DNA from: Thermoleophilia bacterium
GTDB taxonomy: Bacteria; Actinomycetota; Thermoleophilia; Gaiellales; Gaiellaceae
Length of the DNA: 5,568 nucleotides
Direction: 5' to 3'
Assembly (NCBI GenBank): GCA_025933895.1
Contig: JAICZB010000176.1
Location: forward strand, 1 to 5,568
Within the stretch, counting starts at the first letter, position 1; every line of letters starts with the position of its first letter. A program made the position numbers and the translations under genes. The notes below the pieces were generated by a model. That model worked only from the letters and a program-made list of their open reading frames with translations. It made no database searches and had not been told where the DNA came from. Positions 1 to 4,429 of this stretch are shown piece by piece.

Positions 1-48
1 AGCGGCGCCCGGATGCCGCTTCAGGCGCGGCGCAAGCGTCAATTTCAC
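1..48 (-). CDS. Possible N-terminus of a further operon gene, cut by the window edge
   Basis: Nine bases after the Rieske gene stop, a GTG opens a frame that stays open for 16 codons to the window edge and reads MKLTLAPRLKRHPGAA. The basic start, the minus-strand direction and the short spacing fit a next gene of the same operon. An ATG two bases earlier is followed at once by TGA, so GTG is the only sensible start here. No strong Shine-Dalgarno sequence is visible and the peptide is too short to assign to a family. It may equally be chance reading in GC-rich intergenic DNA. Confidence 0.33.
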   Translation of the reverse strand, partial: MKLTLAPRLKRHPGAA

Positions 49-57
49 ATCAACGCT

Positions 58-912
58 CTAGTCGGCCTTGTCGTCCTTCGCGATGCGGATCTCGACCTTG
101 CCGGCGCGGACGCGCGTCTCGTAGCGCGGCTGCGGATACACCGCCGGGCCGCCGCGCACCTCGCCGCTGCAAAGATCGAAACGAGAGCCGTGCCACGGGC
201 AGACGACGATGTCACCGTCCCGCTTCCCCTCGTCGAGCGGGCCGCCCAGGTGGGAGCACGTCGCGGCGATCGCGCACACCTCGCCGCTCTCCTCCGAGCG
301 GGAAACGACGACGGCTTCGCCCTCGAAGTCGACGCCGACCAGCTTGCCGCCGTTGAGCTCGTCCTCGTCGCAGACGGGCCCGTAGCGGTCGCGCGGGCTC
401 TCGAACGCCGTCCGGTTGACGCGGACGCCGAGGCCGAACGAGAGGTGTCCGCCGAGGTGGGCGGAGAAGAGCGTTCCCGCATACGCGACGCCGGACAGGA
501 CGCGGCCGAAGCTGCGGTGTCCCCCGCGCCGGGCCGCGAGCGACGCGACGTTGAGCGTCAGCCCCATCGTGTTGATCAGGGCGTGGACGATGCCGATCCG
601 GCGTGCGTCGTCTTTGAGATGGCTCCAGTCGTTCAGCCCGGTGAGCGCCGCGGGCACGGCGCCGAGGATCCCGACTGCGAGCGCGTCGTCGGCGGACTCG
701 GAGCCGGCCAGGTCGAGCACGAGCGCCGTCGTCCACGCGCCGAGCGGCACGTCGGTCAGCGCAGGATGGAGCGGATTCCCGAACCAGACGCCGTCGAGGA
801 CGTCGCGCACCGGTTGCGGGACGGCCGTCACGGCATCCTGCACGGGCTCGGCGATGTGGTCGAGCGGCTCCGCGAGGTCAGCGAGCTGCTTCGTGAGGCG
901 GAGGTTCGTCAT
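58..912 (-). CDS. DUF2231-Rieske [2Fe-2S] membrane protein
   Basis: A 284-residue fusion of a membrane DUF2231 half and a C-terminal Rieske domain, probably an electron-transfer protein at the cytoplasmic membrane; its redox partner is unknown. An amphipathic start (1-40) leads to the DUF2231 hallmark NPLHPALTD (46-54), then about four hydrophobic helices (about 53-72, 78-95, 104-126, 136-160) ending in a His-rich AHLGGHL segment (151-157). The Rieske domain spans about 175-280. Its cluster ligands are visible as CSH (Cys219, His221) and CPWHGS (Cys238, His241). The extra cysteine pair that forms the disulfide in cytochrome bc1 Rieske proteins is absent (CSHLGG and CPWHG), so it resembles the low-potential ferredoxin/dioxygenase type. 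ATG at 912 is preferred because the protein then begins at the family-like MTNLRL; GGGGGA lies 11 bases upstream. The gene follows the HAAS-like gene by 38 bp and is probably cotranscribed with it. Confidence 0.93.
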   Translation of the reverse strand: MTNLRLTKQLADLAEPLDHIAEPVQDAVTAVPQPVRDVLDGVWFGNPLHPALTDVPLGAWTTALVLDLAGSESADDALAVGILGAVPAALTGLNDWSHLKDDARRIGIVHALINTMGLTLNVASLAARRGGHRSFGRVLSGVAYAGTLFSAHLGGHLSFGLGVRVNRTAFESPRDRYGPVCDEDELNGGKLVGVDFEGEAVVVSRSEESGEVCAIAATCSHLGGPLDEGKRDGDIVVCPWHGSRFDLCSGEVRGGPAVYPQPRYETRVRAGKVEIRIAKDDKAD

Positions 913-935
913 GACGCGTCTCGTCCCCCGAGTGT

Positions 936-954
936 CTGAGCCGGAAACGCTCAG
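936..954 (-). other. Small hairpin over the stop codon of the HAAS-like gene
   Basis: A perfect 6-bp inverted repeat (CTGAGC / GCTCAG) with a 7-base loop covers the TGA of the upstream membrane gene, 23 bases before the Rieske ATG. There is no U-run after it, so it does not look like an intrinsic terminator. It could slightly tune translation or mRNA stability at this junction, or be chance. Confidence 0.25.
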
Positions 955-1766
955 CGGCGAAGGCCGAGCGGCCGGCCGAGCGCCGCGAAGCCCGCGAGGC
1001 AGACCAGCCCGTCGCCGAGCCCGCGGACGGCGCCGTCGATCGGATCGGACTGGACGACGCCCGCGAGAGCGATGCAGAGCGCGAGCGTGCCGGCGATCCA
1101 GAGGGCGAGGCGCCACGGATCGGCGTCGAGCCCGAGATCGAACGAGAGATCACCCGCCGCACCCTCTGCCATGGGCCGCAGCCCGGCCGCCCGGACGAGG
1201 ACGAGCGCACCTGCCGCGATGGACGCCGCTGCGACACTCACGGTGGTCCAGGCGAGCGGGGGAGACGAGACCTGCAAACCGCCGTAGCGGCCCGACACGA
1301 GTGCCGCAAGCACCGAGACCGTGACCGCGCCCGAGGCCAGGCCGACAGCGGCGCGACGTCGTAGGACGCGACCCTCGGCCGCCGCGACGACGGCGCTTCG
1401 CAACCTCCAGGCCCGGACGAACGCCAGCGTTCCTCCGGCGAAGGAGAATTGGACGGCGACGACGAGGATGACCGTGGCTCCAACGTCGACGTTCGTGGTG
1501 TACCGGGCCGCGAGTGCGAACAACGCCACGGTCATCGCGCCGACCGGCACGAGCGCGAGGAACGCGGCGAAGGCTGCGCGGCGGGAGAAGGTCGTCCCGA
1601 GCTCGTCGGCAAACCGCCGCGCGAGCACACCGGGCTCGCCGAGCCGCTCTCCCGCCGTCGGATCGCAGGCGAGGTGGTCGGCGAACTCGGCGCGGATCCG
1701 CCGTCTCCGCGCGCCGGGAATACGCGTCCGGCGCAGCTCTCGATCCAACTCGTCGAGCCAGGTCAC
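951..1766 (-). CDS. HAAS-like polytopic membrane protein partnered with PadR
   Basis: A 271-residue protein with a charged soluble head and about six hydrophobic helices. The N-terminal 60 residues (MTWLDELDRELRR, then an Arg-rich helix, EFADHL at 27-32, LGEPGVLARRFADELG at 42-57) resemble the HAAS/DUF1700 or permease-prefix helical domain that commonly sits on membrane proteins encoded next to PadR regulators. Hydrophobic stretches lie at about 64-88, 96-118, 138-158, 170-194, 219-238 and 245-264. No catalytic motif is visible, so I assign no enzyme activity; a membrane sensor or accessory role beside PadR is inference. The GTG at 1766 is chosen because its first bases overlap the PadR TGA (GTGA), the usual arrangement for translational coupling, and because the family-like sequence begins there. 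Continuation of the frame further upstream runs through PadR codons and is not believable protein. Confidence 0.82.
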   Translation of the reverse strand: MTWLDELDRELRRTRIPGARRRRIRAEFADHLACDPTAGERLGEPGVLARRFADELGTTFSRRAAFAAFLALVPVGAMTVALFALAARYTTNVDVGATVILVVAVQFSFAGGTLAFVRAWRLRSAVVAAAEGRVLRRRAAVGLASGAVTVSVLAALVSGRYGGLQVSSPPLAWTTVSVAAASIAAGALVLVRAAGLRPMAEGAAGDLSFDLGLDADPWRLALWIAGTLALCIALAGVVQSDPIDGAVRGLGDGLVCLAGFAALGRPLGLRR

Positions 1767-2077
1767 GCGAGCACTCCCTCGACGGCATGCGAGAAGTCCG
1801 CCCACTCCCGGCGTCGCCGGGTGAGCGCGGAGCGCCCGCGGCGGGTGAGCCGGTAGACGCGCCGCTTTCGACCACCGGCGGTCGCCCACGAGCTTGCGAG
1901 CAGCCCGTCCGCTTCCAGGCGGTGAAGGGCCGGATACACGGTCCCTTCCGGCAGATCGAACGCGCCTGCGCTCCGGCGCTTGAGCTCATCGATCACCGCG
2001 TACCCATGTGCGGGCGCCGCGCCGACGACCGCAAGGATCATGCCGTCGAGGTGTCCCTTCAGCGACTCGGCCCTCAT
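1763..2077 (-). CDS. PadR-family transcriptional regulator
   Basis: A compact 104-residue winged-helix regulator, full length for short (subfamily-2-like) PadR proteins. The family pattern is clear: LKGHLDGMIL (6-15), HGYAVIDELKRRS (24-36), the recognition-helix region EGTVYPALHRLEADGLL (44-60), and the basic wing GRKRRVYRLTRRGR (69-82), with a short C-terminal helix for dimerisation. PadR proteins normally repress their own operon and a neighbour and are released by a small ligand; here the obvious targets are the coupled membrane gene, the Rieske gene downstream and perhaps the divergent oxidoreductase. The ATG at 2077 gives the expected N-terminus. A GAGG lies only one base before it, too close to serve as a ribosome site, while a promoter -10 ends 8 bases upstream, which argues for leaderless translation. 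Confidence 0.93.
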   Translation of the reverse strand: MRAESLKGHLDGMILAVVGAAPAHGYAVIDELKRRSAGAFDLPEGTVYPALHRLEADGLLASSWATAGGRKRRVYRLTRRGRSALTRRRREWADFSHAVEGVLA

Positions 2078-2108
2078 ACCTCGTCATACTAGGCATCGGG
2101 TGGCTAGG
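2074..2108. repeat. Short direct repeats in the divergent PadR/LLM control region
   Basis: Two small repeats sit in or beside the 54-bp divergent region. On the minus strand TATGA occurs at 2088-2084 and 2078-2074, exactly 10 bp (one helical turn) apart, each followed by a GAGG- or GGG-like tail, spanning the -10 and the PadR start. On the plus strand CTAGG occurs at 2089-2093 and 2104-2108, 15 bp apart, within the -10/spacer region. Either could be a regulator site, but PadR operators are usually inverted repeats and I see no clean palindrome, so the operator assignment is weak. Confidence 0.3.
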
Positions 2109-2114
2109 GGTCAA
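2086..2114 (-). promoter_or_regulatory. Sigma70-type promoter of the PadR operon, likely leaderless
   Basis: On the minus strand, TTGACC (2114-2109, five of six matches to the -35 consensus) is separated by exactly 17 bp from TAGTAT (2091-2086, four of six matches to the -10). The -10 ends 8 bases before the PadR ATG, so transcription would begin at or within a base or two of the start codon. Initiation at the A of the ATG would give a leaderless mRNA, which is common in actinobacteria. Confidence 0.68.
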
Positions 2115-2131
2115 GGGGTATCGTCCCACGT

Positions 2132-3049
2132 GTGCGGCTCGCGCTCATGATCGAGGGCCAGGAAGGCGTCACGTGGCAGGACTGGTGCGCGCTGGCGGAC
2201 GCCTGCGAGGAGCACGGGGTCGAGACGCTCTTCCGCTCCGACCACTACATCTCACAGGCCGACGAGGGTGGCAACGTCGCACACGACGCGTGGACGACGA
2301 TCGCCGCGCTCGCCGCGAGGACGTCGATCCTCCGCCTAGGCACCATGGTCTCTCCTGCGACGTTTCGGGCGCCGGCGCTGCTCGCGAACGCGGCGGCGAC
2401 GGCTGACCACGTCTCGGGCGGGCGGATCGAGCTCGGGCTCGGCGGCGGTTGGATGGAGCGTGAGCATCGCGCCTACGGTTTCCCCTTTCCCGAGACGAGG
2501 ACGCGGCTCGAGATGCTCGCGGAGCAGGTCGAGATCGTCCATCGCCTCTGGACGGAGGAGCGCGTCGACTTTCGCGGCCGGCACTACGTGCTCGAGGACG
2601 CGCCCGGCCAGCCGCGCCCGGTGCAGCAGCCGCGACCGCCGCTGATCGTCGGCGGCAGCGGCTCGCGCGGCACCGTCGAGCCGGCGCTCCGCTTCGCGGA
2701 CGAGTACAACACGCCGTTCGTCTCGCCTGACGAGGCTGCGGCGATCCGCGCGAAGGTGCCGCGCCTGCGCTTCGGCGTCATGACCGGCTTTCTCGTCGGG
2801 GAGACGCGCGAGGAGATGCGAGACCGCGCGCACGAGCTCTATTCGCGGCGCCCGCGGGAGCAGTCGTTCGACGACTGGCTCGATGCCTACTCGGAACGCT
2901 GCGTCGTCGGCTCGGTGGACGAGGTCATCGCCCGGCTCCGCGCCTACGAGAGCGCCGGCTGCGACCGCGTCATGCTGCAGCACCTCCTCCACACCGAACT
3001 CGAGCCCGTCCGCCTGATCGGCCGCGAGCTCGCTCCGGCACTCGCGTAG
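2132..3049 (+). CDS. LLM-class F420-dependent oxidoreductase (Rv1855c-like)
   Basis: A 305-residue TIM-barrel oxidoreductase of the luciferase-like monooxygenase superfamily, probably using coenzyme F420; the substrate cannot be read from sequence. The start MRLALMIEGQEGVTW (1-15) and LFRSDHY (33-39) are typical of the Rv1855c subgroup. Further landmarks are LRLGTMVSPATFR (67-79), the HVSGGRIELGLGGGWMEREH block (93-112), the cofactor phosphate-loop region PPLIVGGSGSRGT (169-181), and the C-terminal VGSVDEVIARLR and VMLQHLLH (259-270, 280-287). Between FADEYNTPF and GVMTGF the protein seems about 12-18 residues shorter than usual relatives. The GTG at 2132 gives the full family N-terminus. An AAGGGG lies 13 bases upstream, rather far; a weak -10-like TATCGT ends 7 bases before the GTG, so a leaderless start is possible. 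It is divergent from PadR across 54 bp. Confidence 0.92.
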   Translation: MRLALMIEGQEGVTWQDWCALADACEEHGVETLFRSDHYISQADEGGNVAHDAWTTIAALAARTSILRLGTMVSPATFRAPALLANAAATADHVSGGRIELGLGGGWMEREHRAYGFPFPETRTRLEMLAEQVEIVHRLWTEERVDFRGRHYVLEDAPGQPRPVQQPRPPLIVGGSGSRGTVEPALRFADEYNTPFVSPDEAAAIRAKVPRLRFGVMTGFLVGETREEMRDRAHELYSRRPREQSFDDWLDAYSERCVVGSVDEVIARLRAYESAGCDRVMLQHLLHTELEPVRLIGRELAPALA

Positions 3050-3081
3050 AGCTGTCCGCTCCTTCGGCGACGATCCCGGTC

Positions 3082-3684
3082 GTGGAGCCGGGCACCGTAC
3101 GCATGGAGACCTTCAGCGACGGCATCTTCGCGATCGCCGCGACGCTCCTCGTGCTCGAGTTCGGCATCGCCCACAACGGCGACCTCGGCCGGCACCTCCT
3201 TCACCTCTGGCCCTCCTACCTCGCGTACGTCACGAGCTTCGTCACGATCGGGATCATCTGGATGAACCACCACCACACGGTCTCGCTCATGGGCCGCACG
3301 GACCGGACGTTCCTCTTCATCAACAACCTGCTTCTGATGACCGTCGCGTTCCTGCCGTTCCCGACGAAGCTCGTCGCGCAGTACCTCCAGGGCGACGGCG
3401 AGCAGGCCGCCACGCTCACCTATGCCGCCACGTTCGTGCTCATGTCCGTGATCTACAACGCCTGGTGGAGGTACGCCTCCGGTGGCAGGCGGCTGATCGC
3501 CGAGGGTGTGCCCGACTCGGCGCTGCGTGCGGTTTCACGCGCTTTCGACCCCGGCGTGCCGATGTACGGGATCGTCTTCGTCGTCGCGTTCTTCAGTCCG
3601 CTCGCCGCGGTCTTCCTGACGTTCGCGATCGCTGCGTTCTACCTACCGTCCGCCGCTCTCTTCGATCGCAGCGGCCAGCCATGA
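3082..3684 (+). CDS. TMEM175-family (DUF1211) potassium-channel-like membrane protein
   Basis: A 200-residue, about six-helix membrane protein. The family signature RxxxFSDG (Arg7, FSDG 11-14) followed by AIAATLLVLEF lies in helix 1. Further helices run at about 43-61, 75-95, 109-128, 158-172 and 174-193. The IIWMNHHH segment (58-65) and the NNLLLMTVAFLPFPT stretch (81-95) are also characteristic. Bacterial TMEM175 proteins form tetrameric K+-selective channels with a hydrophobic-residue filter in helix 1; conduction here is inferred from family. The GTG at 3082 is preferred over the in-frame ATG at 3103, because the ATG would start after the conserved Arg7. No strong ribosome site is visible. 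It follows the LLM gene by 32 bp and may be cotranscribed with it, although no functional link is evident. Its last 42 bases overlap the convergent CinA-type gene. Confidence 0.9.
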   Translation: MEPGTVRMETFSDGIFAIAATLLVLEFGIAHNGDLGRHLLHLWPSYLAYVTSFVTIGIIWMNHHHTVSLMGRTDRTFLFINNLLLMTVAFLPFPTKLVAQYLQGDGEQAATLTYAATFVLMSVIYNAWWRYASGGRRLIAEGVPDSALRAVSRAFDPGVPMYGIVFVVAFFSPLAAVFLTFAIAAFYLPSAALFDRSGQP

Positions 3685-4395
3685 CGAAGCGGCCGCCAGC
3701 TCGTCAGCATCGCTCGACTTGAGGACGACCTCGACGGTGAAGCCCTCGGAGCTGAAGCTCGGATAGGAGCCCACGACGACGCCGGGCCAGCGCTCGCCCG
3801 TCTCGGCGAGCGTCGCGGCGATGACGCTCTCGTACGTCCGGTAGACGCGCCGCCAGGCCTGGATCGGACTACCGCGGCGGAACTCCTCCTCGATCGAGGC
3901 GAACATCGCCTCCATCTCGCTCGGCAGGCCGGGCAGGACATAGACGTTCTCGAGCACGAAGCCCGGCGCGCCGCCGAGCGGGTTCGCGAGCGGCCGGCAG
4001 CCGCGAGGGAGCAGCGCCCAGCGCGCGGCGTACTCGGGGTTGCGCGTGAAGCGGGCGCGCAGCTCGGCGGCGACCTCGGGCAACTCCTCCTGCGGCACGC
4101 GGAAAGCGGCGGCGATCGCCTCGCGTGTCAGGTCGTCGGGCGTGCCGCCGAGGCCGCCGGTGACGAAGAAGAAGTCGACGCGCGGCGCCTCGGCGCGCAC
4201 GAAGTCCGCGACCGTGTCGATCTCGTCCGGCAGCGCCGCCGTCAAGCGGACCGCCACGCCGAGCGGCGCGAGCCGGCGGGCGAGCCAAGCCGCGTTGGAG
4301 TTCGGGACGTCGCCCGAGACGAGCTCGTTTCCGATCGTGAGGATCGACGCGCTCGCGGTCAGTTTTCCCGCTTTCGGCGCCGGCAAAGCCGGCAC
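3643..4395 (-). CDS. CinA N-terminal domain protein (COG1058, MoaB/MogA-like fold), stand-alone
   Basis: A 250-residue protein of the competence/damage-inducible CinA N-terminal family, whose characterised members hydrolyse ADP-ribose or related nucleotides; the fold is shared with molybdopterin-binding MoaB/MogA. Visible motifs are ILTIGNELVSGDVPNSN (18-34), the glycine-rich TGGLGGTPDD (79-88), NPLGGAPGF (138-146) and LPGLPSEMEAMF (154-165). The C-terminal PncC nicotinamide-nucleotide deamidase domain of full-length CinA (about 400 residues) is absent and the gene ends normally in TAG, so this is the short form, not a break. The start is uncertain: GTG at 4395 gives the longest form, but TTG at 4386 has a much better Shine-Dalgarno-like GAAGGTG (4399-4393) 6 bases upstream and would give 247 residues. 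The gene lies 34 bp after the ABC-F gene and is probably in the same transcript. Its 3' end overlaps the TMEM175 gene by 42 bp. Confidence 0.9.
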   Translation of the reverse strand: MPALPAPKAGKLTASASILTIGNELVSGDVPNSNAAWLARRLAPLGVAVRLTAALPDEIDTVADFVRAEAPRVDFFFVTGGLGGTPDDLTREAIAAAFRVPQEELPEVAAELRARFTRNPEYAARWALLPRGCRPLANPLGGAPGFVLENVYVLPGLPSEMEAMFASIEEEFRRGSPIQAWRRVYRTYESVIAATLAETGERWPGVVVGSYPSFSSEGFTVEVVLKSSDADELAAASSWLAAAIEESGGR

Positions 4396-4396
4396 C
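4376..4396 (-). other. Hairpin enclosing the start region of the CinA-type gene
   Basis: On the minus-strand RNA, arms 4396-4388 and 4384-4376 form a 9-bp stem (eight Watson-Crick pairs, mostly GC, and one G-U) around a UUU loop. The stem contains the GTG start candidate (4395-4393) and the loop holds the first bases of the TTG candidate. It lies about 34 bases after the ABC-F stop but is followed by GAAAGCGGGAAAAC, not a U-run, so it is not a standard terminator for that gene. It could mask the ribosome site or simply reflect GC-rich coding. Confidence 0.4.
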
Positions 4397-4429
4397 TTCG
4401 CTCTTTGCCGAGCTCCGTCGAGCCTACGC

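Noticed and set aside
13..939. Long open frame on the plus strand (308 codons)
   Set aside because: It lies antisense to the Rieske/DUF2231 gene, whose protein has clear motifs. The plus-strand translation is Arg/Ala/Asp-rich without recognisable domains, as expected for a mirror frame in GC-rich DNA.
416..1324. Open frame on the plus strand (302 codons) across the Rieske and HAAS-like genes
   Set aside because: Low-complexity Arg/Ser/Ala/Pro composition and it spans two real genes on the other strand.
1767..1889. N-terminal extension of the HAAS-like protein upstream to 1889
   Set aside because: These codons are in the overlapping PadR gene and give an Arg/Pro-rich non-protein-like stretch; the GTG at 1766 fits the GTGA junction.
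2336..2992. Open frame on the minus strand (218 codons) inside the LLM gene
   Set aside because: Antisense shadow of a well-conserved enzyme; Arg/Ala/Asp-rich with no motif.
3103..3105. ATG as the start of the TMEM175-like gene
   Set aside because: It would remove the conserved arginine of the RxxxFSDG signature; the GTG at 3082 keeps it.
4376..4396. Hairpin read as an intrinsic terminator
   Set aside because: No U-run follows on the minus strand. On the plus strand the tail is only partly T-rich, the stem has a C-A mismatch, and no plus-strand gene ends nearby.
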